Shown: positions 1-10,711 of the stretch, piece after piece | Layout: the number at the start of each line of letters is the position of its first letter | Numbering within the stretch: the first letter of the stretch is position 1 | Assembly: GCA_020630015.1 (NCBI GenBank) | Contig: JAHDCF010000001.1 | Coordinates: 81,946-145,945 of the forward strand | DNA from: Planktomarina sp. | GTDB taxonomy: Bacteria; Pseudomonadota; Alphaproteobacteria; Rhodobacterales; Rhodobacteraceae | Length of the DNA stretch: 64,000 bases | Direction of reading: 5' to 3' | Notes under the pieces: generated by a model | Database searches by the model: none | What the model saw: the letters and a program-made list of their open reading frames with translations, nothing else | What the model was told of the DNA's origin: nothing | Made by a program: the position numbers and the translations under genes

Positions 1-663
1 TGCCACCGAAGTTGTGCTCGGATACGGGCCCACAACGTCACGTTCCGCCCCGTCGCGCAAAACCTGATAGGTAACATTCAAACTTTCCGGCAGATTGGAA
101 ATTGCATTTCCGTACGATTGTGTACTGTCGACCGGGTTTCCCGCGACGCCAACAATCTGATCCCCCACGCGCAATTCATTTTGAACTGGCAGGTCCTGCA
201 TTTTTTCAATGACCAAACTGTCTTGAAGTTGACCTTGCCACATGAAAACGCCCGCATAAAGAACGATGGTCAACATAAAATTGAACACCGGCCCCGCAGC
301 GGCGGTGGCCGCGCGCGCCCACACTGGGGCGCCATGCATGGTGTGCCTACGCTCTTCTTCGTTAAGAACGTTCAATTGATGCGCATCGGGTGCACTTGCC
401 GCGTTGGCATCGCCCTTGAATTTGACATAGCCCCCAAATGGAAGCGCTGCAATTTGCCAGCGCGTGCCACGACGATCGTAACGCGACATCAACACTGGGC
501 CAAACCCCACTGAAAAAACCTCCGCGTGGATGCCACACCACCGACCAACAATGTAGTGGCCATATTCATGGACCGCCACAATGATTGATATGGCCAAAAT
601 CGCAAAGAAAACCACCCAAGTTACACTGCCAAAGGCGTTGATCAGGCTTCCGATTTCAAACAT
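1..663 (-). CDS. rseP: RIP metalloprotease RseP (site-2 protease, M50), C-terminus cut by window edge
   Basis: Minus-strand reading from ATG at 663 gives MFEIGSLINAFGSVTWVVFFAILAISIIVAVHEYGHYIVGRWCGIHAEVFSVGFGPVL... with HEXXH (HEYGH) and a PDZ-like region; not in the ORF track because it is open at the edge; adjacent to dxr/cdsA. Confidence 0.93.
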   Translation of the reverse strand, partial: MFEIGSLINAFGSVTWVVFFAILAISIIVAVHEYGHYIVGRWCGIHAEVFSVGFGPVLMSRYDRRGTRWQIAALPFGGYVKFKGDANAASAPDAHQLNVLNEEERRHTMHGAPVWARAATAAAGPVFNFMLTIVLYAGVFMWQGQLQDSLVIEKMQDLPVQNELRVGDQIVGVAGNPVDSTQSYGNAISNLPESLNVTYQVLRDGAERDVVGPYPSTTSVA

Positions 664-678
664 CGTTGAGCACTTTCA

Positions 679-1839
679 TTACAGTTCAAGGGATCCAGCC
701 ACATCACGCGCAATCTGATCGAGGGTTAGTACAGCATCTAAGCTGTCGGGCATGGCATTCAATGCCCCTGTTTGATCCAAATTGTTCAACGTCATTTCCA
801 CCAAACTGGGCATGTCCATGAAACCGATCTCTCGTTTCAAGAATCTTTCTTGGGCTTTTTCTTTTGCTGCATTAAACGCCGCCCCCCAAAGGCCGCGTTT
901 TGCCATAACTTCGCGCGCCAATCGCAAGGCGGGATGGCGGATTTCACAGGCTTTTCGAAAGCTAAGATTGCCCAAGGCGACCAAATCCAAACGTTCAACT
1001 GGCACATGGTTGCGATCAGGATAATTCAAGGAAAATCCAATCGCGTGTCGCATATCAGCAGGGCCAAGATGCGCCATCAAAGCACCGTCAGAGAACCCAA
1101 CCAAGGCATGTATCATGCTTTCGGGATGTATGACGGCTTCGATCAGATCAGGATCGATCTGAAAATATTCCCGCGTTTCAATCAACTCCAGTGCTTTGTT
1201 GAATAAAGATGCGCTGTCGATTGTGATTTTTTGGCCCATTGACCAATTTGGATGTGTCGCGGCCTGTTCCGGGGTTGCCTTGATCAGCTTTTCCATTGGC
1301 CAATCGCGAAATGCACCACCGCTCGCCGTAATGATAATGCGTTCCACCGCTGATATGTCCTCGCCAATCAGCGCCTGAAAAACGGCGGAATGCTCACTAT
1401 CGACAGGTAAAATCTTCGTGCCTGCCTCTTGGGCCGTGGCCAACAAAAGTTGGCCCGCACATACCAAGCTTTCTTTATTGGCAAGCGCCAGGGTGGTTCC
1501 TTGCTTGGCTGCGATAAGACCCGGGCGAAGACCGGCGGCCCCAACGATGGCCGACATTACCCAATCCGCTGGCATTTGTGCGGCCTCATCCAAACCTGCC
1601 TCTCCCGCAGCCACCTTTACAGATGTGCCGGACAGCGCATTTTTGAGGTCTTCGTAGGAGGCAAAATCGGCAGTCACTGCCAGTTCAGCATCGAATTCAA
1701 CTGCGTCAGCCGCAAGCTGCGCAATATTGGCCGAACCCGTCAGGCAAACCACCTGATATTCATCACGTCGCGACCGCACCAGATCCAGCGTGTTTTGCCC
1801 AATCGATCCGGTCGCGCCAAAGATAGAAATGCGTTTCAT
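679..1839 (-). CDS. dxr: 1-deoxy-D-xylulose 5-phosphate reductoisomerase
   Basis: MKRISIFGATGSIGQNTLDL...; ALANKESLV, SEHSA, GGAFRDWP motifs; ORF extends to 1854 with alternative start. Confidence 0.97.
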   Translation of the reverse strand: MKRISIFGATGSIGQNTLDLVRSRRDEYQVVCLTGSANIAQLAADAVEFDAELAVTADFASYEDLKNALSGTSVKVAAGEAGLDEAAQMPADWVMSAIVGAAGLRPGLIAAKQGTTLALANKESLVCAGQLLLATAQEAGTKILPVDSEHSAVFQALIGEDISAVERIIITASGGAFRDWPMEKLIKATPEQAATHPNWSMGQKITIDSASLFNKALELIETREYFQIDPDLIEAVIHPESMIHALVGFSDGALMAHLGPADMRHAIGFSLNYPDRNHVPVERLDLVALGNLSFRKACEIRHPALRLAREVMAKRGLWGAAFNAAKEKAQERFLKREIGFMDMPSLVEMTLNNLDQTGALNAMPDSLDAVLTLDQIARDVAGSLEL

Positions 1840-1846
1840 GTGGTGG

Positions 1847-2626
1847 CTAGACAAAAACCATAATGATCAGTGCGGTAACCGCCGCGCCAAATAAACCATC
1901 AAAACGGTCCAAGACGCCACCATGCCCGGGGATCAAATCAGAACTGTCTTTTACCCCCAGAATTCTTTTGACCGCGCTTTCAGCGATATCGCCCATCTGG
2001 GCGCCGAATGCCAAAATCACCGCCGCGGGAACAATGGCCCAATACCCGGTTGCTATTGCAATGATCAGCCCCAAAATACCCGCCGCAACCCATCCAGCGA
2101 TGGTTCCTGACCATGTTTTCTTGGGGCTAATTGCAGGCCAGAACTTTGGCCCACCAAGTTGACGACCCACGAAATAGCCCGCCACATCCGACAAAATCAC
2201 AATCCCGATTAAGACCAAGATCGCCTCTAGACCATACACTTCGAACACATGCCAAAGCCCTGTCACACCCAAAACCGCAAATGCGCCATAGGCCAGATAC
2301 AGACCATGATTATTTTCAATGCTGATAAAACCAAGGATTAATGGAATACAAAGCACCAAAAACGCGAACATGAAGGGCGGTAATACCAACGACGGGCAGA
2401 CGATAATGATTAAGCCGACAAGCGCGGACAGCCCCATAATCCAAAATTGCCGATCTTTGTTGGCGCCAAACATATGTGAAAGTTCCCAGTGCGCGGTCAA
2501 AAACAAGACCCACAAAAGAACCCAAAGCCCAACAGGCTGCGCCCAAACTGCAATCGCCGCAACAACAAAAAGTGCCAGACCAGACAACATCCGAACACGA
2601 AGATCAGACCAATTCGATCCACTCAT
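1847..2626 (-). CDS. cdsA: Phosphatidate cytidylyltransferase
   Basis: Multi-TM protein with SPKKTWSGTIAGW and C-terminal KDSSDLIPGHGGVLDRFDGL CdsA signature. Confidence 0.96.
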   Translation of the reverse strand: MSGSNWSDLRVRMLSGLALFVVAAIAVWAQPVGLWVLLWVLFLTAHWELSHMFGANKDRQFWIMGLSALVGLIIIVCPSLVLPPFMFAFLVLCIPLILGFISIENNHGLYLAYGAFAVLGVTGLWHVFEVYGLEAILVLIGIVILSDVAGYFVGRQLGGPKFWPAISPKKTWSGTIAGWVAAGILGLIIAIATGYWAIVPAAVILAFGAQMGDIAESAVKRILGVKDSSDLIPGHGGVLDRFDGLFGAAVTALIIMVFV

Positions 2627-3339
2627 ACCAACACACCTCCAAATCTGCGTTCACGCGTGCCAAATTTTGACACCAGATTAATAAATTCTTCAGATGTAAA
2701 ATCAGGCCAAAGGGTGTCTATGAACTCATATTCCGCATACGCAGATTGCCACAAAAGAAAGTTTGAAATTCGTGCTTCGCCACTGGTTCGAATAACCAAA
2801 TCCGGATCCGGCAAGAAATGCGTATCAAGATATCTCGCCAACACCTCTGCATTTACGTCCGAATGCGAAAGTTTTCCTTGCTCCACATCAAAGGCCAATC
2901 GTTTGGCGGCGCGGGTCACCTCATCACGACCGCCATAATTGATCGCGATGGTGAGGTGAACACGGGAATTGTCTGCCGTCGCCAATTCCAGTTCATCCAT
3001 CAAAGCAACCAAACTATCTTCCAGACGCACACGATCCCCGATGAACCGAACGCGTACTCCGCGATCAACTAAATCCTGCATTTCACGTCGGATATAGCGT
3101 TTGAACAAACGCATCAGCCCTGCAACTTCGGTCTGCGTTCGCTTCCAATTTTCTGTAGAAAACGCAAATATTGTCAGGTGTTTAACGCCAACATCTGGGC
3201 AGGTTTCAACGATTTCGCGAATACGCTTTGCCCCAGCGTGGTGGCCCATCAAACGGGGACGACCCCGCATTTGGGCCCACCGACCATTCCCATCCATGAT
3301 GATGGCGACGTGGCCTGCTTTTTTTGATGTGGACGCCAT
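2623..3339 (-). CDS. uppS: Isoprenyl transferase / undecaprenyl diphosphate synthase
   Basis: HVAIIMDGNGRWAQMRGRPRLMGHHAGA and DLVIRTSGEARISNFLLWQSAYAEYEF motifs. Confidence 0.97.
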   Translation of the reverse strand: MASTSKKAGHVAIIMDGNGRWAQMRGRPRLMGHHAGAKRIREIVETCPDVGVKHLTIFAFSTENWKRTQTEVAGLMRLFKRYIRREMQDLVDRGVRVRFIGDRVRLEDSLVALMDELELATADNSRVHLTIAINYGGRDEVTRAAKRLAFDVEQGKLSHSDVNAEVLARYLDTHFLPDPDLVIRTSGEARISNFLLWQSAYAEYEFIDTLWPDFTSEEFINLVSKFGTRERRFGGVLV

Positions 3340-3344
3340 GTCAA

Positions 3345-3911
3345 TTAGACCTGCATGATTTCTTCTTGCTTCACTTCCAGCGCTTCATCAACGGCCTTGA
3401 TGTTCGCATCTGTCAGCTCTTGCACCTCACCTTCCCAAAGCTTTTGATCATCTTCCGACATGCCGGCCGCCTTGGCCTTTTTGATCTGATCCATCCCATC
3501 GCGACGTACATTGCGGATCGACACGCGTGCATTCTCAGCATACTGCGCGGCAACTTTGCCAAGTTCCCGGCGACGTTCTTCGTTCAACTCTGGGATGGGC
3601 AACATGATTATCGTACCATTTAGTTGAGGATTGATGCCTAAACCACTCTCTCTAATGGCTTTTTCGGCGGCATTGACAAGGCTTTTGTCCCAAATATTCA
3701 CCGTTACCATCCGTGGCTCGGGCACGTTTACCGTTCCAACTTGGTTCAATGGGGTCAGCGACCCATAGGCATCGACCATCACAGGCTCCAACATCGAAGC
3801 TGACGCGCGCCCCGTGCGCAATGATGCAAATTCTGTTTTCAGATTTCCCATCGCGCCCGACATTCTGCGCTCCAGGTCATCAAGATCGATATCAAGGTCT
3901 TCTTCAGCCAT
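3345..3911 (-). CDS. frr: Ribosome recycling factor
   Basis: [38 protein letters not shown]; start at MAEEDLD preferred to the longer ORF start. Confidence 0.97.
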   Translation of the reverse strand: MAEEDLDIDLDDLERRMSGAMGNLKTEFASLRTGRASASMLEPVMVDAYGSLTPLNQVGTVNVPEPRMVTVNIWDKSLVNAAEKAIRESGLGINPQLNGTIIMLPIPELNEERRRELGKVAAQYAENARVSIRNVRRDGMDQIKKAKAAGMSEDDQKLWEGEVQELTDANIKAVDEALEVKQEEIMQV

Positions 3912-3929
3912 GGTTTTGCTCTTCAATTC

Positions 3930-4658
3930 TTATCCGTGAACTTTGGTATAGGTGCCTTCACCTGCAAGAATGCCTCGGAAACCGCCCGGTTCATCCAAAG
4001 AGAAGACAATAATTGGCAGGTCATTATCACGCGCCAGTGCAATCGCAGAGGCATCCATGACATTCAGGCGCTTTTGCAATACTTCGTCGTATGAAACATC
4101 ATCGTAACGAACCGCGTCGTCATGCTTGACCGGATCTTTATCATAAACACCATCAACTTTGGTGCCTTTAAAGATCGCTTCGCAACTCATCTCACTCGCG
4201 CGAAGTGTGGCGGCTGTATCAGTTGTGAAATAGGGGTTTCCAGTTCCAGCGGCAAAAACACATACGCGCGATTTTTCCAAATGCCGAACTGCGCGGCGCC
4301 GAATATATGGCTCACACACCTGATCCATGGGAATGGCAGATATCACACGCGTAAAGACACCCAAATCTTCCAATGCTGATTGCATCGCCAAGGCATTCAT
4401 CACCGTGGCCAACATCCCCATGTAGTCGGCGGTGGTCCTTTCCATCCCTTGGGCTGACCCTTGCAAACCGCGAAAAATATTTCCGCCGCCAATGACCATA
4501 CAAATCTCAACACCCATATCATGTACGGATTTGATTTCGCGCGCTATGCGTTGAACGGTTGGCGGGTGAAGGCCAAATCCTTGATCCCCCATCAACGCTT
4601 CCCCTGAAATTTTCAGCAAAACGCGCTTATATTTCGTTGATCCTTGCTCGGATGCCAT
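3930..4658 (-). CDS. pyrH: UMP kinase
   Basis: [23 protein letters not shown]..., [13 protein letters not shown] track start at 4775 is probably too long ([12 protein letters not shown] preferred). Confidence 0.96.
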   Translation of the reverse strand: MASEQGSTKYKRVLLKISGEALMGDQGFGLHPPTVQRIAREIKSVHDMGVEICMVIGGGNIFRGLQGSAQGMERTTADYMGMLATVMNALAMQSALEDLGVFTRVISAIPMDQVCEPYIRRRAVRHLEKSRVCVFAAGTGNPYFTTDTAATLRASEMSCEAIFKGTKVDGVYDKDPVKHDDAVRYDDVSYDEVLQKRLNVMDASAIALARDNDLPIIVFSLDEPGGFRGILAGEGTYTKVHG

Positions 4659-4739
4659 AAAATGCCCCTTTTCATTTTGACATAAGATGAAGGATTTCGG
4701 CACTAAGGGCAACGACCCAACGAGGTGAACCCGTAAAAA

Positions 4740-5639
4740 ATGCACATTAATGCCATTCCAGACCATATTGCCCAAGCATGTTCCGACCTTACCCCGGTTT
4801 TGATCGCCGGACCAACCGCCAGTGGAAAGTCGGAATTAGCTTTGCGGATTGCTGAAACTTGTGGTGGCGTCATTATCAATGCAGATGCGCTGCAGGTTTA
4901 CACGTGCTGGAACGTTTTGACGGCCCGTCCACCTGCAGATGATCTGGCCCGGGCCCAACATCGCCTTTATGGTCATGTCGCACACGACCAAACCTATTCT
5001 GTTGGAACTTGGCTTACAGAAGTAAAGCAAGCCTCACAAATCAATGTACGACCAATTGTTGTTGGTGGGACCGGCCTTTATTTTCGCGCCCTGACCGAAG
5101 GATTGGCCGAAATTCCCAGTATTCCAGACTCAACACGCACCATGGTTTGGAAGATGATCGAGGGTGATGGATTGGAATCTGCTGTTTCTCAACTGGCCAC
5201 AGACGACGCAGCAAGCATTGATACCAACAATCCAGCCAGGGTGGCCCGCGCGCTTGAGGTTTTCTTGTCAACTGGCCAATCTCTGAAAACCTGGCACAAA
5301 AAAACGCCCCCACCTTTGATGCCGCTTAAGGATGTCAAAGCGTTTTGCTTTGACGTGGAAACAGATTGGCTGAACACCCGAATTAAAAAGCGCTTTGATA
5401 TCATGATGGAATTGGGTGCCCTGCAAGAAGTTGAACAAAACTTGGAAATCTGGAACGAAACTGCGCCAGCGTTTCAAGCCATCGGCGCACCAGAACTTCG
5501 CAAGTATTTGCAGGGGGATTTGGATTTAGATAAGGCGCGGGATTTGGCGGTAATTTCCACGCATCAATACGCCAAGCGTCAACGGACATGGTTCAGAAAA
5601 CGAATGCAAAATTGGTATAAAGTGCAAATAAGTCCATAA
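4740..5639 (+). CDS. miaA: tRNA dimethylallyltransferase
   Basis: [19 protein letters not shown]-loop, [40 protein letters not shown]. Confidence 0.95.
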   Translation: MHINAIPDHIAQACSDLTPVLIAGPTASGKSELALRIAETCGGVIINADALQVYTCWNVLTARPPADDLARAQHRLYGHVAHDQTYSVGTWLTEVKQASQINVRPIVVGGTGLYFRALTEGLAEIPSIPDSTRTMVWKMIEGDGLESAVSQLATDDAASIDTNNPARVARALEVFLSTGQSLKTWHKKTPPPLMPLKDVKAFCFDVETDWLNTRIKKRFDIMMELGALQEVEQNLEIWNETAPAFQAIGAPELRKYLQGDLDLDKARDLAVISTHQYAKRQRTWFRKRMQNWYKVQISP

Positions 5640-5697
5640 TACTTTACAAAACAGAACAATTGGCTATTCTGACCATGAAACAAAGATAGACGCCATT

Positions 5698-6519
5698 ATG
5701 CCAGTTCACAACCCAATCGAACAAAGCCCGACACCCCCCAAGCAAGTTTCGATACAACCGCTGGCGCAATTGGCGCGCGCCCCCCATTGGACGTTTGACC
5801 TCTTTCACAGCTGCCCCAATCATCGGCTTTTGTGGATCACCCGTGGGCAAGGAAAAATCACCTTTGATGGTCAAAACTTCGCCTATGGTCCCAATTCAGT
5901 TATATTTACACCAGCAGGTGTGATGCACCGTTTTGACCTGAAGCCATCGGTTTTTGGCACGATATTGGAAGTCCAAGACCTTCCAGAATTGGAGATGCCA
6001 GATCAGGCCGTTCACTTGCGCGTTCGGGACGCTATGGAACAAGCCAAATTCGTGGCGCTGGTGGAAAATCTGCAAAAAGAAGTGAATTCGAAGGCACCTT
6101 TTGCGGATCGAGCGTGTCTTTATCACGTGGGTTTAATCGGCGTTTGGTTGGATCGCGCATCAGTCGGTCAGGCAGATGGGCAAAGTAAAAATGCCTCTCG
6201 TGAATTGGTGCGAAAATACATGCAAAATGTCGAAAGCGACTTTGCAACTGGCAAGATCATTCAGGACTATGCGGAGGAGCTTGGTGTCACGACGACCCAT
6301 CTTACCCGTTGCTGTCGCAATTGTTTGGGGCAATCGGCTTTGTCACTTCTTAACCAACGCATCTTGCAAGAGGCGCGAAACCTTCTGATCCGCACGACAC
6401 TTTCAGGAAAAGATATTGCCCGGATGCTTGGGTTTTCATCGGCGGCTTATTTCACGCGCGCATTTCAACATGAAGTGGGCGTTTCCCCCAAAACCTTTAG
6501 GAACAATAGCAAATCCTGA
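5698..6519 (+). CDS. AraC family transcriptional regulator
   Basis: N-terminal cupin-like domain and C-terminal double HTH (ARMLGFSSAAYFTRAFQHEVGVSPKTFRN). Confidence 0.9.
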   Translation: MPVHNPIEQSPTPPKQVSIQPLAQLARAPHWTFDLFHSCPNHRLLWITRGQGKITFDGQNFAYGPNSVIFTPAGVMHRFDLKPSVFGTILEVQDLPELEMPDQAVHLRVRDAMEQAKFVALVENLQKEVNSKAPFADRACLYHVGLIGVWLDRASVGQADGQSKNASRELVRKYMQNVESDFATGKIIQDYAEELGVTTTHLTRCCRNCLGQSALSLLNQRILQEARNLLIRTTLSGKDIARMLGFSSAAYFTRAFQHEVGVSPKTFRNNSKS

Positions 6520-6698
6520 GCGCCCAACCCCGATTTGGTATAAACGACAATAAATGTCGCTTTTTTTACATTCAATGTTGCTTCTAACCGTTGACGCCAT
6601 GATCAATATCGCGATCATGGTTGTCGGAGGGGAATGTCGCGCGCAAAAAATCTGTGCGGAATATTGCCCGATATAAACTGTGTCACAGGGAGATAAAG

Positions 6699-8342
6699 AT
6701 GACGCAATCACATGAGTTTATGCACTCAGCAGCCGAAATGTATGCGGATGAACACAAGGCGGGTAAGCTTGACCGTCGTGAGTTCCTTGCGCGCACAACA
6801 GCATTGGGTGTTACGGCGACAGCCGCATACGCATTGATCGGCGCACAACCAGCTGCAGCGGCTGCGCACGCCAAACAAGGCGGAACAGTTCGCATGCAAA
6901 TGGAAGTGCGTGCATTGAAAGATCCACGTACATACGATTGGACGCAAATCGCAACATTTACAGCCGGTTGGCTGGAGTATTTGGTTGAATACAACAGCGA
7001 CGGTTCTTTTGAACCAATGCTTTTGTCCAGCTGGAGCGCAAACGACGACGCAACACAGTACACATTGAATGTGCGCAAAGGCGTTAAGTGGAACAATGGC
7101 GATGATTTCACAGCTGAAGATGTTGCCCGCAACATCGCCGGTTGGTGTGAAAAAGACGTTGAAGGAAACTCAATGGCCGGCCGCATGGCGACATTGATCG
7201 ATCCAGATACAAACAAAGCCCGTGAAGGTGCAATCGTTGTTCAAGACAGCCATACCGTTGTGTTGAACCTGCCATCACCTGACATCACAATCATTCCGGG
7301 TATGGCGGATTACCCCGCTGCGATTACGCACAGCAGCCACAACCCTGAAGATATGATGGGTACAGCAGTTGGAACAGGTCCTTATAAGCCTGAATCCCTT
7401 GAAGTTGGTGTTAAAGGCGTTGTTGTTCGCAACGAAGGCTTTGACTGGTGGGGTTACGCCGAAGGTAAAGGCGCATACTTGGACCGCATGGAATTCATCG
7501 ATTACGGTACAGACGCATCAGCATTTGTTGCTGCATTTGATGCAGATGAAATCGACATGAACTGGGAATCCACAGGCGAATTCATCGACGTGATGACAGG
7601 CATGGGCCTTGTTCAGTCTGACGTTGTATCAGGTGCCACCGTGGTTATCCGTCCAAACCAAACCCACGAACAGTACAAAGACGTGCGCATGCGCAAAGCC
7701 ATCGCAATGGCCGTCGACAACGCTGTTTGCTTGGAATTGGGTGTGAACGGTCAAGGCATCCCTGCTGACAACTGTCACGTGGGCCCTGTTCACCCAGAGC
7801 ATGATCCAAGCGTGACACGTATCCCGCATGATCCGGCTGGCGCTCTTGCTTTGGCGACCGAAGCAGGCATGGCAGATTATGAGCATGAGCTGATCTCAAT
7901 CGACGATGACTGGCGCAAGCCAACAACCGATGCGGTTGCGGCACAAATGCGTGACGCGGGCCTTAAAGTGAAGCGGACAGTTCTGCCTGGTTCAACATTT
8001 TGGAACGATTGGGCGAAGTACCCATTCAGCTCTACCAACTGGAACCACCGCCCATTGGGTACTCAGGTTCTGGCGCTGGCATATCGTTCTGGCGAAGCAT
8101 GGAACGAGTCTGGCTTTAACAACGCTGAGTTTGACGCGGAACTGGCAAAGGCAAACTCCATTGCGGATGCGGATGCACGTCGTGCAGTGATGAGCAAACT
8201 TCAATCCATCATGATCAATGAAGGCGTTACAATCCAGCCATACTGGCGCACAATCACGCGTCACCACAAAGACGGCATGGTTGGCGTTGATATGCACATC
8301 GCTTATTTGCCACAGGTCTATAAGTGGGGCTGGGCTGCTTAA
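6699..8342 (+). CDS. ABC transporter substrate-binding protein (peptide/nickel family 5), Tat signal
   Basis: [32 protein letters not shown] twin-arginine signal; SBP_bac_5-like body; followed by two permeases and ATPase; ORF start at 6621 likely too long. Confidence 0.93.
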   Translation: MTQSHEFMHSAAEMYADEHKAGKLDRREFLARTTALGVTATAAYALIGAQPAAAAAHAKQGGTVRMQMEVRALKDPRTYDWTQIATFTAGWLEYLVEYNSDGSFEPMLLSSWSANDDATQYTLNVRKGVKWNNGDDFTAEDVARNIAGWCEKDVEGNSMAGRMATLIDPDTNKAREGAIVVQDSHTVVLNLPSPDITIIPGMADYPAAITHSSHNPEDMMGTAVGTGPYKPESLEVGVKGVVVRNEGFDWWGYAEGKGAYLDRMEFIDYGTDASAFVAAFDADEIDMNWESTGEFIDVMTGMGLVQSDVVSGATVVIRPNQTHEQYKDVRMRKAIAMAVDNAVCLELGVNGQGIPADNCHVGPVHPEHDPSVTRIPHDPAGALALATEAGMADYEHELISIDDDWRKPTTDAVAAQMRDAGLKVKRTVLPGSTFWNDWAKYPFSSTNWNHRPLGTQVLALAYRSGEAWNESGFNNAEFDAELAKANSIADADARRAVMSKLQSIMINEGVTIQPYWRTITRHHKDGMVGVDMHIAYLPQVYKWGWAA

Positions 8343-8360
8343 GCCACCTTAAACTCAACG

Positions 8361-8390
8361 GGCCGTCCCTTTGATGGGGCGGCCTTTCTT
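8361..8390 (+). terminator. Intercistronic hairpin with following T-rich tract
   Basis: GGCCGTCCC-TTTGAT-GGGGCGGCC followed by TTTCTT, between SBP stop (8342) and permease start (8452). Confidence 0.6.
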
Positions 8391-8451
8391 GTCTGCGCTG
8401 CCATAAATCAAAACAACAAACGCCAGACGTCCACGCCAGACCGGGACCAGC

Positions 8452-9498
8452 ATGGGACTTTTCATACTCCGCCGCCTTGCGGTGATGCTTTTCACAGCAC
8501 TTTGTCTTACCTTCGTCGTCTTCTTTTTGACGAACCTTTATCCAAATCTTGAAAAACTTGCCAAAACACAAGGCAACTTCCGGATGAGCGAGGCCGAGGT
8601 CAGCTCTTGGTTGGGCAATCGGGGATATTCAGACAACATCTTTTCCAAATACGGACAATGGTTAGGTGTCGTTCCCGGCTATGTGATTGAAGGAACCGAT
8701 GGCGAAACGCGAGCAAGATGCGCAAGACAAGGGGTTGCCATCGATGACGCCCCCCGTTTTTGCGGCGTTTTGCAGGGGGATTGGGGTTTTTCCACGGTCT
8801 TTAAAGATGGCAATGGATCAATCATTGCGACACGTCTGGCCCTGACCGGGAAATTGATGTTCTGGGTTTTGATGGTGATGGTGCCCGGCGCCTTGATCAT
8901 CGGTGTTTTGGCCGGGATGCGCGAAGGATCGCGCACAGATCGCAGCCTTTCAACCGCCTCGATCATAACCACCGCCACACCGGAATATGTGTCCGGCGTT
9001 ATTTTTATTGCTATATTTGCATCCTCTGCCGTTGGGTTGAAATGGTTTAAAGGCACCGCCACCAGCGCGATGTCGGATGCGAATTTTGAAAACTTCTTCT
9101 TGCCGGTGATCACAATCGCGCTTTACGGCATCGGATATATCGCACGGATGACCCGTGCATCCATGACCGAAGTGATGACCGCACAATATATCCGCACGGC
9201 CCGTCTTAAGGGCGTGAGTTTTGCAAACATTGTGATGAAACACGCGCTCAGAAACGCTTTGATCGCGCCGTTCACAGTGATCATGTTGCAAATCCCATGG
9301 CTGTTGAATGGTGTGGTGATTGTGGAAACCCTGTTCAATTACAAAGGGTTTGGTTGGGTTCTGGTTCAGGCCGCAGGTAACAACGATGTTGAACTGTTGT
9401 TGGGTGTGTCTGTTGTTTCTGTCTTCGTGGTTCTTTTAACGCAGCTGATTTCTGATATCGGCTATGTCTTCTTGAACCCACGCATACGTATTTCTTAA
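8452..9498 (+). CDS. ABC transporter permease (DppB-like)
   Basis: MGLFILRRLAVMLFTALCLTFVVFFLTNLYP N-terminus; RTARLKGVSFANIVMKHALRNALIAPFTV EAA loop. Confidence 0.93.
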   Translation: MGLFILRRLAVMLFTALCLTFVVFFLTNLYPNLEKLAKTQGNFRMSEAEVSSWLGNRGYSDNIFSKYGQWLGVVPGYVIEGTDGETRARCARQGVAIDDAPRFCGVLQGDWGFSTVFKDGNGSIIATRLALTGKLMFWVLMVMVPGALIIGVLAGMREGSRTDRSLSTASIITTATPEYVSGVIFIAIFASSAVGLKWFKGTATSAMSDANFENFFLPVITIALYGIGYIARMTRASMTEVMTAQYIRTARLKGVSFANIVMKHALRNALIAPFTVIMLQIPWLLNGVVIVETLFNYKGFGWVLVQAAGNNDVELLLGVSVVSVFVVLLTQLISDIGYVFLNPRIRIS

Positions 9499-9511
9499 GG
9501 GGGACAGGGAT

Positions 9512-10708
9512 ATGGAACCGCTTACTTGGGGCGAAATCATCGTCCGCATTTTTATCCAGTTCACCCCAGTTTGGATTGCACTGGTTATCACATTTGCCTT
9601 GTCCATCAGCTTTAAGCGAAAGCTGGGCCTTTATGGCAAACTCTTTGACAGCCCGATTGGTATGGTCGGCTTTGCTTTGGTCGCCTTCTGGATCTTTACC
9701 GCATTCTTCACTGGCGCTTTCGATCTGATCTCAACCCATGATCCATTGGCGCAAGTTTCAGGTATGAAAAACAAAGTCCCCGGCACCCCCCTTCGTGGTG
9801 CCGAAGAAGGGGATTACAGCCATTATCTGATGGGTGGGGATACGCTGGCACGCGATGTGTTCAGCCGAATGGTTAAAGGGTCCACCATCGTGATCCTGAT
9901 CGCACCTTTGGCAACACTTTTTGCGTTTATGGTCGGCATCACATTGGGATTGCCCGCGGGGTATTATGGCGGAAGGTTCGACACGGTTCTGTCATTCTTG
10001 GCGAACCTGGTTTTGGCATTCCCGGTTATCTTGCTGTTTTATCTTTTGGTTACACCGGAAATCACTCAGACCGGCCTTCCAAACTATATGGCGGCGGTGC
10101 TGTTTTTCTTTCCAATAATCTTTTGCACGATTTTGCTTAACTCGCGTCTTTATACGCAACCGGCGAAACGAAATCTTTACGTTGCCTTGATCGTTGGCTT
10201 TATCGTTTTGGTGTATTTGACGGTTGTTTCAAACGCGGGCACCAAGATTGATTTCTTGCCATCATGGCTTGATTTCTATGATCCCGCGGCGGGGCTGTTG
10301 GTGGTGTTTGTGTCGGTGGTTTTTGTGAACTCACCCACCGTGTTCCGGATTGTTCGGGGATTGGCGCTTGATATTAAAACCCGTGATTATGTGGCTGCGG
10401 CCCAGACGCGCGGTGAAGGCCCATGGTACATCATGTTGTGGGAAATCTTGCCGAATGCACGTGGGCCCTTGATCGTCGATTTCTGTTTGCGAATTGGGTA
10501 CACAACCATCCTTCTGGGAACTTTGGGTTTCTTTGGGTTGGGTTTGCCACCTGAAAGCCCTGATTGGGGGTCAACAATTAACGAAGGGCGTAAGCTTCTT
10601 TCGGTGTATTTGCACCCCGTGTTGCCCCCTGCTCTGTCGCTTCTCAGCCTTGTGTTGGGATTAAACTTGCTGGCCGATGGCCTGCGTGAAGAAAGCCTGA
10701 GGGATTAA
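9512..10708 (+). CDS. ABC transporter permease (DppC-like, extended)
   Basis: MGGDTLARDVFSRMVKGSTIVI; RDYVAAAQTRGEGPWYIMLWEILPNARGPLIV EAA loop. Confidence 0.92.
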   Translation: MEPLTWGEIIVRIFIQFTPVWIALVITFALSISFKRKLGLYGKLFDSPIGMVGFALVAFWIFTAFFTGAFDLISTHDPLAQVSGMKNKVPGTPLRGAEEGDYSHYLMGGDTLARDVFSRMVKGSTIVILIAPLATLFAFMVGITLGLPAGYYGGRFDTVLSFLANLVLAFPVILLFYLLVTPEITQTGLPNYMAAVLFFFPIIFCTILLNSRLYTQPAKRNLYVALIVGFIVLVYLTVVSNAGTKIDFLPSWLDFYDPAAGLLVVFVSVVFVNSPTVFRIVRGLALDIKTRDYVAAAQTRGEGPWYIMLWEILPNARGPLIVDFCLRIGYTTILLGTLGFFGLGLPPESPDWGSTINEGRKLLSVYLHPVLPPALSLLSLVLGLNLLADGLREESLRD

Positions 10709-10711
10709 GTC

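Noticed and set aside
118-513. 131-aa plus-strand ORF at the left edge
   Set aside because: Antisense to the partial rseP reading frame, which carries the HEXXH motif
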